Counted from the first letter of the stretch, positions 49,827 to 62,468 are shown. The stretch is 64,000 bases of DNA from Prosapia bicincta (GCA_036971475.1 JBAIZL010000006.1:11972705-12036704), one strand, 5' to 3'. Notes: generated from the sequence alone by a model not told the origin. Program-made: numbers and translations.

Positions 49827-49871
<45 letters not shown>
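49827..49871. repeat. (TA)n microsatellite
   Basis: Uninterrupted TA tract between the receptor pseudo-exon and the short tandem repeat. Confidence 0.95.
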
Positions 49872-49875
<4 letters not shown>

Positions 49876-50024
49876 TATAAATTATAATTTATATCATATT
49901 TCCATTAAATGCAATTTTATTTGTTATAATTTTACAGATGCATTTGGTGTATTTAATGTAATATTTTACTCACCGAGACTTGTAGCTCTTGAATAACAAA
50001 AACAAGTAAAATTAAAACAATTGT

Positions 50025-50330
50025 GTAGACCACTTGTATTGCTTATTTGTATTGCTTACTTGCATTGTTCTCATGTATTGCTTAATTGTATTGCTTAATT
50101 TAATTACGTGTATTGCTCTGTTGTACTGATTATTTGTATTGCTTATTTGTATTACGTGTATTGCCCTTTTGTATTGATTATTTGTATTCCTATTTTTATT
50201 GATTACTGGTATTGCTTATTTTATTGCATACTTGTATTGCTTATTTGCATTGCTATGATCTATTGCTTACCTGTATTACTTGCTTGTATGGCCTACTTTT
50301 ATTGCTCACTTGCTTTATACTTGTAACGGC
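50025..50330. repeat. Minisatellite of 'tattgcttatttg' units
   Basis: About 20 degenerate copies of a 12-17-bp unit (tattgcttatttg, tattgcttacttg, tattgctcacttg and similar) are arranged head to tail. The 72-codon frame at 50108-50326, rich in Cys, Ile and Tyr, is a translation of this repeat. Confidence 0.9.
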
Positions 50331-51013
50331 TCTTTAAAGATTTGTTAAATATTTGTTTTTTTAATTATGCAATTTTTATAATAAATTTTTTACAGTTTTT
50401 ATTACTATTAATAAAACGGAATAATTTTTAGCTTTTAATAAAGATTGAAACTCGTCTTTAATAGGACATAGAACGTTGCTTTTTGTGGTTGAAAACTTGA
50501 AGGGAAATAAATAAAGCTTTTTCTCATATTGTCTGCCATTGATCAAAATCCTTTACGTAATCCCGTCTAGGACGATAGAAGACAAGTGTTTAAATATACG
50601 ATTCTCCCATTGCTTTGGTCTTTGCCTAATGTTACCATGTTTTGCGATGCACATTATTAGCAATATTTCAGTTGGTAAAATTCATATTTATATATTCTTT
50701 GATGATTTTCCGTCTTTCTATATTTAAAGAAACGTGCAGTCATCCGATTACAGATGACACCGACCCTATGTATACGAGAGTCGTGTATATGCTCGTAGTT
50801 TCTTGGAGGAAACGTAATTGTGGTAGAGGTTATGAATAGCTGCTTTATTAGTGTAATGGTTTAAAAGCATTAAAAGTTAACCCATTAATTGGAATAATAT
50901 TGGCAGATATTATAACGTATTTAGAAGATAATCTGAACGATAGGTTACTATTTTTGGTTATATTAAAAAAAGCTTAAATCTTTTATACTCATAGAAACAT
51001 CTAAACTGGAGAC
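50331..51013. other. AT-rich spacer
   Basis: No supportable gene. Two overlapping short frames (50539-50839) have no recognisable domain. Confidence 0.5.
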
Positions 51014-51439
51014 TCAATCAATAAACTGAGAGGCGGGATGATAAAGAGAGACCGGTCTATAAGCGCGCGCAGTTCCAAAATAGGTATACATTGGAGAAAA
51101 CATTATTTTGTCCAAATCAAGAACGTGCAAAAGGACGAACAAAATTTGATTACCTAGAGAAGAAATGGAAGACATACCAGGATTGGCTGGAATAAGAAAT
51201 GGAAAATAATTGGTATACAAAACAGAAAGTAAGGGCAACGGTGAAGGGAATCGCATCAAAGAGTCGATGACATGAGAAAAATAAAGTTTTGAGAATCGAG
51301 GAATTATGATTAATAGGGCGGAGAGGGTAGAAAACTTTTGGAGTGTAGGTGTTACCGGGAGCTTTTGGGGACCCGAAATGGGCCCCACGTTGAAATTTAC
51401 TAAGCTACAAAACAAAACAATACCGTATTTTGTGTACAA
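51014..51439 (-). CDS. Unrecognised 141-codon minus-strand frame
   Basis: It is one of the longest non-repeat frames outside the PolB element, in a locally less AT-rich patch. It is Ser/Pro/Leu-rich with scattered hydrophobic runs and no motif I know. The complementary strand is purine-rich, which alone favours long frames on this strand. It is possibly a transposon relic or a chance frame. Confidence 0.2.
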   Translation of the reverse strand: MYTKYGIVLFCSLVNFNVGPISGPQKLPVTPTLQKFSTLSALLIIIPRFSKLYFSHVIDSLMRFPSPLPLLSVLYTNYFPFLIPANPGMSSISSLGNQILFVLLHVLDLDKIMFSPMYTYFGTARAYRPVSLYHPASQFID

Positions 51440-51547
51440 TTCCCACTTATAATATCTATCGTATATTATTTATGATACTTATCTCATATTTATCTTAATA
51501 CTTATGAGTTAAAATCCTTTAAAATCAACTCATTTCTTTTTAATGAT

Positions 51548-51548
<1 letters not shown>

Positions 51549-51597
<49 letters not shown>
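51549..51597. repeat. (TA)n microsatellite
   Basis: Uninterrupted TA tract upstream of the receptor gene. Confidence 0.95.
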
Positions 51598-51601
<4 letters not shown>

Positions 51602-52734
51602 AACAAAAAACAATCAATATTGTTCTGTAGAAATTTATTTTGTAATAACCTAAAAGAATCAATTTATATGCAACATGTGTAGGTCTAATATCTTTCAAAA
51701 TCTAATAAATTAAATAGAATTAATAACGTTAAAAGTGCATGAATGTTTAATGAATCTGTCACTCAGCACCACTTTTCACTTGAATAGATTGTAAAGGTTT
51801 AGATCAATAGGAGCTCTGGAGGGTGTGCACTTACATTTTAGAGTATTGGCAAACCACAGTCACGTCTCTAACGCAAGTTTGACTGTATTTCCATAACACC
51901 AGAAGAAATGTTATACAACGAGATCAAATACCCTATTCTACTAAATATTATATTTGGCTTGTATCCAGTAAATAATGTTTTTAGCCCGGACTTTATTCGC
52001 CGAAAGTACGGTCTTCTGTGTTGGCGATATTTACCGGGATATTGTTTTTATTTTCTCACTCTTCTTGTGAATTTTACAGTGAAACGGATCTACTTTCACA
52101 GCGATTACGCCTTCTATATCAACGTTATACTATATATGTTGAATGTCTGCCCAATGATATTTGTTATCTGTGCAACGAGAAATAGATTTTTAATACTTTT
52201 ATCAAAATTTGAGAAAATTGACGATAGAATGAAGATGCTTAACATAGAATACAGGGAATCAAAGAAGTCATGTTCTATGTGCTTGGTAACTTTTCTGGAG
52301 ATGTCTGCGCATGTAGTGTTCATCATTTCCCACAGACCGTACCCCAGTAGCATTAATTGGGTTTCTTATGCTATGAAAATTCTCCTGTTCATTCAAAAGC
52401 TCCCTCAAACCTTATCACTTCTCCCTATGATTGCCACTTGTGATGCCTTGTCTCATCGTTTCAAAATGGTTAATGCAGCTACACGAGAGATGCTCAATAA
52501 ATATGGAAAAAATGTAAGTTATGATTAATTATTAGGAATAATATTGTATGATGTAATATATATATATAATATAATACATTAATTAATTATTAATACATTA
52601 TTAAAATATAATATAACTTTCACTCTAACTTTCTTAAACAAGAGTCTTACTTGGAAAAATATATGCAAGTCGACTTTCGTGAACGTAAACTTCAAGTATA
52701 ACATATATACGAAGTATGTTTCACACTCATACAC

Positions 52735-52761
52735 CCACTCACACACACACACACACACACT

Positions 52762-52824
<63 letters not shown>

Positions 52825-52825
52825 A

Positions 52826-52876
<51 letters not shown>

Positions 52877-52895
52877 ATACACACACTCACACACT

Positions 52896-52926
<31 letters not shown>

Positions 52927-52972
52927 AAACACACACACTCACAAACACACACACACAGACACACACACACAC

Positions 52973-53004
<32 letters not shown>
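52735..53004. repeat. Large (CA)n-(TA)n microsatellite in receptor intron 1
   Basis: About 240 bp of CA repeats with CATA and CTCA interruptions, followed by a TA tract. It yields several His-Thr or Cys-Val frames that are not genes. Confidence 0.95.
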
Positions 53005-53008
<4 letters not shown>

Positions 53009-54689
53009 GTATTTATTTATATACTCCCAAAATATATTCAACACATTTTATACACTATAAGATCGATACAAACATCAATATGTTTATTATGTGGAAATAT
53101 ATTGAAAGCTCTTTAACCATTTGAATTGCAGCCATTACCTAGAGATGTAAAGACAATTCCTTATTTTGAAGGTGTTGTAAATGGCGGAAGTACGTTATTA
53201 TTAGGTTTATAATTACAAATATGTGAGCTTTCTTGTATTTTTATTAATCTTTGATAAATGATTATCTATAAAATGAAATCATTGTTTACATAAATATTAA
53301 TACTACTTACATAATTGGTGTAACAATATTATGAACACTAAAACATTTGTAAAATTGAATTTATTTTGTATAAATTAGGGTAATCCCTTTTGTAACCTTA
53401 TAAAATAAGATAATGAAATAAGATATTGTTAACAATCAATGGTATCAGTTGCTTATGTATTGCCAAAATGACGTAAGGTTTATGTGATTTTGAAAAATAA
53501 TTTAGTTACAATAAACATAAACTGTTGAAACTGTTTGGAAGGGTTTCACATTTGATTATCTTACTTTAATTTTAAATTAGCAAATACTTGAATGCCTTAA
53601 TTCCTAATAAATAATATGTTCATTTTATTCATTATAATAAGTTGTAATAAATTTAGAATTGTTAGTAAAACCTTACATATCTATGTACAGAGAGGAGAGA
53701 GCACGATACTCGTGCTGTGGTCAAGCTAGTTTTTATTAGTATTGATTTATAATCTAATTAATAAATAAAGAAAGTATATATATACTCAGTATATATTGAT
53801 AAAACCATGATTTCATGGGTTTCGATATAATCATGCAGCTAATGAAAGCAATTCCCAATCAATCATTTTTAGTAACGAAGTAATAGGACACAAAATTATT
53901 GTTATTTTTAATTTTAGGAAGACAAAATGCTGGAATAATTACGCCTGCTTCATGGTCAGCTGACATCATCCTGCAAACAGTTATTTTACACCTACAACTA
54001 CCAATTTCTACTGTTTTTTATTCTACTTTTCTACCGTAGAGGAGTCTGTTTTTTTGGCTATGGTATCAGTTCTGAAATCTACTACCCTTACACCGCATAT
54101 TTCATTATACTGGGCAACTCCATTGTTTTCGTTTTAGTTGTTTATGTTATTCACGAGCTACAAGACTCGGTGAGTAGAATATAACAATTAATCAAACAAA
54201 AACACCTGTAAAATTATTACAAATAAAATTGCGTTTAATGCTAATATGATATAAATTATATATTTTTTTACTTCATATTTATTTTTGTAAACACAACTTT
54301 AGTTCTTAGTGGTTATATCAACAATTAGTTATAGCTTAAGATTGACATACAGGCAAAATCATTTTTAAGTGGTTATGGTGTCAGAATAAAGATAATATCG
54401 CACTTTTCCTATGACGTAAATATTGGTCCTTTCTAGGAGTTGCCAAATTGTGTTTTAGCTCTAACCTGACCCGCGTATAGACCATTATGTCCAGGAATCT
54501 CCTGTGTTGTAGAATAACATAGGTGAACATTAACATTGCTAGCCCTGGTACTTTATTACTAACATGCATTCACAATTATATCATAGAAACCTTGATCAGA
54601 TTAATTGCAAGATTACTGATATCTCATAGTAGAGTCATATCAGACTCAGTTAACATATTCGGATGGAAAACTATGTATGTATGTATGTA

Positions 54690-54839
54690 TATATATATTG
54701 AATACGGCATTATTTTGTCTTGTAATATAGTTAAAAACATTTCTTAAACAACAAGAATAGTTTATTTTCATAATTTAATCTATATATTATGCATAATATA
54801 TGTGTTAAAACTATTCTTGTTTTTGAATTTTTATTATTG

Positions 54840-54901
<62 letters not shown>

Positions 54902-55041
54902 TATGGTGCTATGTTTTCTTGTAATATAGTTATTAAATTTAAAATATTTCAAAAACAAGAATACTTATAATGCATATAATATTCTAGAATAACATATGCA
55001 TTAAAGGTATTCTTGTTTCTAATTTATTATATATATATATA
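54690..55041. repeat. Two copies of the TA-flanked 'gttttcttgt / acaagaata' foldback family
   Basis: The segment at about 54700-54835 and the one at about 54896-55026 flank a (TA)n run at 54841-54897. Each has 'gtcttgtaatatagtt' or 'tttcttgtaatatagtt', a body, 'acaagaata' and an inverse 'tattcttgtttt'. The second copy closely matches 24112-24256, and a short TA tract (about 55028-55041) ends it. It lies in receptor intron 3. Confidence 0.75.
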
Positions 55042-57560
55042 TTTTGTAACGCATTAATTAGGTTCATAAGGAGTTTAGGTGTTGCATATTGCAGTTATGT
55101 ATTACATAATTAACAAAGTAACCTGCAAAGTCGAGCTTGAACTTGAGAATGGTTTAATCAATAAATTTACCTAATTTGCCAAAATAAAATAAATCCAATT
55201 TTAATATACAAAATTTACAAACAAGATTTAAAAAAAAACATTTTAAACGTTTACACTGTTTTACATCTGGTTTTTATATTTGTTTAACATGTTAGGAATT
55301 TACAAATATATTTTCACTATTTTAGTATTTATGACATATGATAACTACAAGGTGATTGCTTCTATACAAAATGAAATACATTTCAAATTAGTATATCCAA
55401 CAGTTGAAAATTTGTTATTGCATCCTGCGAGTTATTTAAAACGTAAAAAAAATAAAATATGAAAACTTGTACTATTTTTCCGTCCCGAGTTAAATTTTGA
55501 AAGTTAAATTTTGATTTCACATCATCTTACATAAAATTAATAACTCATCTGGAAATGGAATTTATTATGTACAGCGTGGTACCTTCATCAGGCCTTGCCA
55601 TTATTCATTTTGGATACGTGTTAGCTATAGTATTCGCCAGAAATTGAATAATCAGTTATGAAACGTTTCCTAACAAATAATAAAGGAAGCTTTTAGACAC
55701 TTCTTTAGATATTTGATTTAAATTAAATTAAAACGTTTGAAAATATCTATTCTTGATACAGCCCATCTTGCCGCATGTTTTCGGTTCAAAGCCCAAACCG
55801 AGAAGAGGAGATGTTTAGAGTATGCTTAGCGAGTTATGATCTTCTGCGCAACTTTCCGGCGCATTTCTAACTGTTAACTGATTACATAAAAAAAGCTTGT
55901 GGAAATCATATCTGAACCAGTATTAAGGTACATAGAATTATAACGTACAATTTATTTTAATTTTTATATTTAAACCTATCTGTATATCTCGGTTTGTTTT
56001 CTGATGCTGCTGTAATATGTAAATTTTTTGTAAAATATGTAAAAATATTTATAGGAGAAGCATTTTGATATATTATAAGCATATGTTTCATATTTAAACT
56101 TGCTGTTACAGAGTCGAAGTAACATTATTTAAACTAATATTTCGTTCCAGAGTCGTAGTATCCTGACAACGTTAAGGCAATCATCTCTTGTGGGAAGATC
56201 AGACGAGTTCGTCTTACAAGTAAGTGGGAAGAAGGGAAGAAACCATTTTCAGAACATTAATTTATATGCTTTAGACTATTCTCCTATCAATAGAACATAG
56301 ATATAAAGAACGGGCTCGTTTCAAGATACATATTTCGATTCTATAACTTATAACAAGACATAGAGAGTTATTTCGAATGAAATATATATTTTTTAGCTCT
56401 GGTTTGCCCAAAAATTGAGTTCGTTTCAAAATACATATTTCGATTACATAATTTATAACAAGATCCATACATAGTGGCTGATTTTGAATGAAATATATAT
56501 TTTTAGCTGTAACTGGATTTCCCAAAATTAGCTGTCTAACTGGCCTGATGGGGTCTAACATGACACCAAAATAATATAGAGGCTAATAAAAGATCCAATT
56601 AATCAGAACAATAAAATATTATTTTCAAATATTTATAATAATTACAAAGGTATTTGTGGCAAGAAGCCAATATTTACTAATACATAGAGTAATAATAAGT
56701 GATATTTGAACTGTTTACAAATTTCAGTTTTTTTTATATATTTGTCAAAAAAATGTTCCCAAATATTCCGTTACTACTTATAAAAACGTGTAAGATATAT
56801 AAGATATCTCCAAAAAAAATAAGATTGTTATTCATATCTCTATGATGTTATTCTACTAATATTACGTTTATATCCACAAAAAAGAAGATATTTCCATTTC
56901 AGTAATCTTTGTATGTTTACATTGTGTTTATCATACTATGAACAAGAAAACGCCAGGCTTGTAATGTCATTTCAGGTTTGCTTACCAAGGCCTCGCCTTT
57001 TGTCCTTGGAAGACGAGTGACAAAGTTTTGGGGTCTTGAGGCTCTTACAGCAGTAGCCTCTAACTACGTTTGAATTTAAGGATAAATTTTTATCATGGTT
57101 TTGTTTCTACGACCAAGAATGCATATATCAGTGACACGAGTTGACTTTATGTGGGAGGGAGCATTGACCTTGACTTTGCTGCTCACCCTCACTACTTGAA
57201 GATTCCGACATTTCATTTTCTTGAAGTGCATGTTCCAGATCTTCATAATCCGAGATTGTTTTAAATTTAAATATCAATGCTTGAACAGATATATGGTCCA
57301 CTGAATGAGTTTTAGTATTGCAGTTTACTTCTGTTGCAGATTAAAAACTTTACAATGCAAATTCATTCGACGTCATTTGAAAGCTCTGTTTCAGGATATT
57401 GTGTAATCAATAATGAGATTTTTATCACTGTAAGTATTTTTATTTTATAATGTTTTTCCTTAAATATAAATGTAAGTTTTATTAATTATTACCAATAATA
57501 TTCTATGATCATGAGTTATAAACATTATTATATGTGTAATCAATCACAAAGACATATATA

Positions 57561-57822
57561 TGAATAGTTACTATCTGGAGTACATCCGTTCATTCTGCAG
57601 TCCATAAATTCGCAGTTCCGACGTTTCGCTAGAATCTCATCCAGTATTGACGACGTAGTATAGAACCTAACAACAGTAGAAGAGCTTGTCTACTCTACTA
57701 CTCGCTCTTCTACTGTTGTTGGGTTCACTTCGTGAATGCTGGATGAGATTCTAGCGAAACATCGGAACTGCGAATTTATGGACTGCAGAGGGAACGGATG
57801 TACTCCAGATAGTAACTATTCA
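57561..57822. mobile_element. Foldback element, two ~125-bp arms head to head
   Basis: The arms at 57561-57690 and 57697-57822 are inverse copies. Both contain 'gatgagattctagcgaaac' (right arm, + strand; left arm, inverse), 'tcggaactgcgaattta', 'ggatgtactccagatag' and the tips 'tgaatagtta/taactattca'. The arms join through a short loop inside 'ctcttctactgttgtt' and its inverse. The phrase ending in 'gcgaaac' is reminiscent of hammerhead-bearing Penelope-like repeats. No protein is encoded. Confidence 0.8.
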
Positions 57823-57856
57823 TCATATTTTTCCATCCATGAAGGAATACGTATCA

Positions 57857-57858
<2 letters not shown>

Positions 57859-57927
<69 letters not shown>

Positions 57928-58056
57928 GTTTCCTTACTTAATAATCTAAAACAACATAGGTTATTCCATTACAAGAATATTTAATAATTCAAATTAATAA
58001 ATATTCTTGTATTTGAATAGCCTATGCTGTTGTATCTATCTATCTTTCTATTTATC

Positions 58057-58132
<76 letters not shown>

Positions 58133-58202
58133 AAATACGTTTTCTTGTTTAATAATTTAAAACAACATAGGTTATTCAAATACAAGTATATTTAATAATT
58201 TA
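57859..58202. repeat. (TA)n tracts with two 'ttcttgt / acaagaata' repeat copies
   Basis: TA runs at 57860-57922 and 58062-58131 alternate with segments sharing 'aataatntaaaacaacatag', 'gttattc' and 'acaag-ata-tttaataatt' (57923-58020 and 58132-58200). They are the same family as at 24.1 and 54.7-55.0 kb. Confidence 0.8.
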
Positions 58203-58213
58203 TATTCAAAGCT

Positions 58214-58250
58214 TTTCGTTGGGAAACAGTACCAACATCATCAGGAACGA
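58214..58250 (-). ncRNA. Hammerhead-ribozyme-like core
   Basis: On the minus strand 'ctgatga' (58244-58238) is followed by one T, a perfect 5-bp stem GTTGG/CCAAC (58236-58232 with 58222-58218; 9-nt loop) and then directly 'gaaa' (58217-58214). This is the conserved hammerhead core (CUGAUGA, stem II, GAAA). Stem III is at most a few bases and the partner of stem I is not evident, so it is either a minimal form that works as a dimer or a relic. Penelope-like elements and retrozymes in animals carry such motifs next to repeats like those adjoining it. Confidence 0.4.
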
Positions 58251-61200
58251 AAAAATATATATATATATATGTCTTTGTTATATATATATATTATATCACA
58301 TAGTATGTTATGTTTAATAATACTCAGTTTTTATACACTTAAGTTTATTAATAGAAGATCAACACAAAAACAAAAGTTATGAAAATCTTTGTTTTTGAAA
58401 TACCAATTTTCGAATTAAAAACAATATAATTTTGGTATTGAAACATATGAGTGTTTTAAGATTGCGTCTTATATTTAGAAATAAGAATACTTAATATATA
58501 AGAAAAAACATAAATTGGGAAATATATCATGATATAAAAAATCAGGAAATTCAAAACGAATTGAAAATTAATAACCTATATTATCCCAAAGGAAATTTTT
58601 AAATGTAACATTTTTCCTAAATATTATAGGTGAACATCAATTGCAATCAAGTGCCAAATAAGAAATGCAGTTATTGGGTGTCATAAAAAAAGGCTTTTAC
58701 CTAGTATAAATGATATGTCAAATTTATAAATTTACAGGATTATAAATTTGTGCCTTTTATAGATTGTTGAATCTTTGGTGAATAACGGACTACTAATATT
58801 ACATATGGAGGAATTGCAACATAACCAGCTGATTCACGTACTACCGTCAGGGATGAAAATAAAATAAGGATTTGCGATTGTTTAATGAGCCTAAAAAATG
58901 TTATTTGTAAAACAGAAGATTTTGATCATAATAAAAAAGAATTAGAATATCTGATGATATTAATTTCTTATTGTATAACAAATAAAATTTTCCCATGTGT
59001 ACACTTCCACGGCTTTTTTTTGTTACCTACATCGACTCTTTTTTCATTTTCTTTTTCTTTCCCATATTGAATAGGCAATCCGAAACAGCATTTCAGAAAA
59101 TAGCGACGTCGATCGTCCAACTATTCTATATTGGACTGCTCGACACCAAATGGCACAAATACCAAAAGAGAGCTTTGGAGGAAGAAGAACAGGGTATTAG
59201 TGCTTAGATAAATGAGTTGTTGAAATAATTCTATAAATTAATGTGAAATAAATATATTTTGTTAAAAAAATAAGTATACTATACTACACTGTGTATGAAT
59301 CAATCTGGCATTCAGTCAACATTACTCCCAGAAAAAATATATTTTGAGCTATAATAATATTGAAAAAGATAATATTACCAGATGGTTTTATTCATAAATA
59401 TATTAACGACATGAATTCAAAATATTGAGAAAGAATATGTTTTTTAATGTTAACACATTAATTATGATGAATTATTTGTGTTATTTTCAAACAACCTATG
59501 AATGCCTTATAATATCATGTCTTTTTTGTAATATTAATAACTGTAAATCTATTAAAAAGGGTAAGTATAATCTAAATGTAATGAGAGAGCCTAATAGTGA
59601 TGCTAATGATAGTTTTTTTGATTGTAGCAACAGTAAGTATAAGGAAGTAAACGTAAACAAATTATTAAACGGCATCCCTAGTTCCAATTTCGAATTACGG
59701 AGCACATGATTTTATAGGCAGTATAAATTGGTAATTTATCAAATAAATTGTTAACAATAACGATAAATATTGAAAACGCTTCTTTACGGATTTTTATTTT
59801 ATTCGCATATATTGCAACGGCGTCAGTAGTATCAAAGACACTGTCCGGCATATATCTGTACATAAACAAAACTTTACATTTAATATTGGAGACTATGAAA
59901 AATTCGTTTGTATTCTTCGCAATTATTTTTTTTTATGTCTGTATTATTTTTTGTGATTTTATATTAGTGTTTGTTAAGCCTTTGTTACATACATTAAATT
60001 TTCGGAACTAGTTAGTATTTCAATAGATTTTCAACATTATTCCTTGTTAATTATGTATATTGTATAAAATACTAGCTATGTGTAAATGATCAAATATCAA
60101 AATCAATACAATTTAGATATATTACCATATCAAATGGTTATATTAAAATACTAATATAGGAATAATAATTTAGCGATTAGAAACATTAAATCCCAAGATT
60201 TTAGGATTTGTATTCAACGATTTTATAAATTTGAACCTATTCTCTTTTAATTGATTCAATCGGTTGATATGTGGGTCCTGTGAATTGATGTTTGCATATT
60301 ACCTATACACTTAACCTAATGGCAATATTCCCACATCACACACACTAAGGCTTGGGAAATTACTTACTTCCTGTGAGCCAAAACCTTAGGCCTAAATTCT
60401 TTTTCTAATACAAGAATAGTTCCATCTGAGAATTACTTGTTTTTACAATTTCTTTTATTGCCTTTACAAACTTATTCTCTCATGCAAAACTAAGCACACA
60501 CAAAATGTTCTATAACCTCTTGTTATACTTTACAACATCTGGTACATCTTAAACTTTATACTTTTCTCTATTTTGGAAATCAAATCCCAAACTTTGAAAT
60601 CAAAATACATTAAATTATAAAACAATCCCATACTTGAATTTTAAATTACATTCCTATTATTTTGGTAAACGAAGGGATTAGTTATCTTATTATTCTCAAA
60701 AGTTTATATGAAAAAAATTCATTCAATAAAGACATTTTTATAAAAAACGTATTTTTTCTATATTTTAAACCTTTAAACTAGAAGTGAAATTAAACGGCTC
60801 CTAGGTCAGCACATGTATATACAATTTGGCCATAGTGTTTAATCTTATTCCTAGGTGTCACGGATTGTGTTATTTTTTATTTTTTTGTATTTTGAGATTA
60901 TAGTCCAGTCAAACACATGTAGCAGAGATATGCATGTCAAGGTAAACACTATACTTATAAATATATGTGTGGTCTATTGTGAAAATTCCATTCAAAGGTA
61001 CAAACTTATTTTTTCAAGTGTATTTATTTTTTTGTTATAAACATACAATTATTTCCGTATTTGCATAATTTATATTTTGACTAATTTAATTGAGCTCCCT
61101 AAAGTTTTTTTAAATTGCCACACATTTCATACGTTGAGTACTTAACTATATTTAAAGTATAAAGGTTACAAAATTTTAAATTCTTTTATCATTCAAAATT

Positions 61201-62379
61201 ACAAAATTCCACAAACTCTAATTCACATAATAACCAATACGAATTTACTCAGAATTATAATGGTTTCCCATATATATTTTGACATTATTATTTGTTAAAT
61301 TGACATACCTAATATTTATTGATTCTTATACAAAACATTTGGTTTCAAGTTAAAATACCATGAGTTTTTTGAAATATCAATGCCTAAACCAGTTTCTTAA
61401 ATAAACGTAAAAGCTAAGACCATTTTACAATTTACTTTTTTCTGCTATTAATTATTTCTTAATTTAATTTTCAGAATAAATTTACAATTATTAAAATCAG
61501 TGAAATATTAGCTGCAGAGATTGTATCTAATCTGTTGACATATTGTTTTACTAATTTTGTTTTAACAGTTCTCTACTGTTCAATTTATCAAATTTATAGA
61601 GCAATCATTATTTAATTACACATTACAATTTAAGTGAGAATTAAATTCGACATTTTCCATAGTTACCATTACTATTTCTGTTTTATATTTTCCTTTAAAT
61701 TCTTTGGTACAAAACTTTTCATTGCATCTTCTTTAAAATGCATCTAAACGAATTTTAAGATCTAATGCAAATAAGACGTTATCTAACATAGGTCCTTGAA
61801 TATGACCTAAATACTATTCTAACATATTATTGTCTGATAACTTAGTTTTTGTTTTCATTTTCAAAATTACATTTATGAATTTTAGTAGACTTACAAATTC
61901 TAAACCATCGGCAATTGAAAACTGGTTTAAATTTTTTTCCAAAGTGTTACTCAATGTGTTGTACAAGTCTGTATTTTTGTATTTGGGTTTTGGTACTAGT
62001 TATTTCTACATTTACATTCTTATTTAAACTATGGCTATTTTTCTTAAGGGCTTGGTAATTTCTTTTATCTTACTATCTCTTCTATTCTGTACTGATCTAA
62101 ATTTTAATTCAAAATTTAATTTGTCAAAAAAAATCGATGTTGAAGTTTTTTTAAAAAAATAAAATTCATACTTACTAAAAGTACAAGAAATAATAAGCCA
62201 TAAAGATGATTGAATGCACAATTTAAAACCAGTACATATAGTTTAAAAACCTGGGCTGCAAGATAAAATAATAACTAAACAGTGAACATTAAACCCTACT
62301 TTAAATATTTACCAGCAAAAAAAATTATAATAGAAGAGTGGTTATATTATGAATAGTCTAATTCCCACTTATATTGTAG
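58251..62379. other. AT-rich stretch, no supported gene
   Basis: No convincing gene. A locally less AT-rich block at about 59074-59206 follows a fair splice acceptor ('ttgaatag') and is open in two frames to nearby stops. It could be a terminal exon but matches no family I know. Frames at 59425-60011 and 60855-61040 are AT-driven. Confidence 0.5.
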
Positions 62380-62468
62380 ACTAAATACTTTACAGCCAAA
62401 TTCACTCGACGGCATTCGAAAGCTCTGTTTCAGGATACTGTGTAAACAATAAGGAGATTTTTATCATT
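62380..62468 (+). pseudogene. Frameshifted duplicate of the receptor fifth exon
   Basis: It aligns with 57340-57429 throughout, including 'agctctgtttcaggata' and 'gagatttttatca', and retains splice-site-like borders (ttgtag before, gtatgt after). It has about a dozen substitutions and lacks one base in the 'acaatgcaa' region ('acagccaa' here). The length is 89 instead of 90 nt, so the frame is lost and soon hits a TAA. It is a relic of a second tandem receptor gene. Confidence 0.85.

Larger units (their letters stand above)
51908..57429 (+). pseudogene. Insect gustatory receptor (7tm_7 type), five exons with one in-frame stop
   Basis: A seven-transmembrane ligand-gated chemoreceptor of the Gr family, expected in the plasma membrane of sensory neurons. 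Exon 1 (51908-52513) begins with a Gr-like N-terminus ('IIFGLYPVNN') and spans about four membrane segments. Further exons: 53132-53176, about 53918-54169, 56151-56219 and 57340-57429. All junctions are phase 0, with gt/ag ends and good donors (gtaagt, gtaaat, gtgagt, gtaagt, gtaagt). Exon 3 carries the Gr pattern 'LRLLHGQLTSSCKQLF' entering segment 5. Exons 4 and 5 carry 'SDEFVLQ' and 'IKNFTMQIHSTSFESSVSGY', typical of the last inner loop. A TAA at 53936-53938 interrupts exon 3 just before 'LRLLHG'. I could not find the final exon with the TYxxxxxQF motif downstream. The gene is either a young pseudogene, a polymorphic allele, or mis-spliced in my model. Confidence 0.75.

Noticed and set aside
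50108..50326. 72-codon hydrophobic Cys/Ile/Tyr-rich frame
   Set aside because: It is a translation of a minisatellite.
52579..53116. Several His-Thr and Cys-Val repeat frames
   Set aside because: They are microsatellite translations in a receptor intron.
55590..55625. Second hammerhead-like 'ctgatga' on the minus strand
   Set aside because: There is no stem II followed by GAAA downstream.
58995..59207. Possible last exon of the receptor with a 'TY' followed by hydrophobic residues
   Set aside because: The Gln of the TYxxxxxQF motif is absent, the upstream is poly-T, and the downstream tail is too long and charged for this family; evidence is insufficient.
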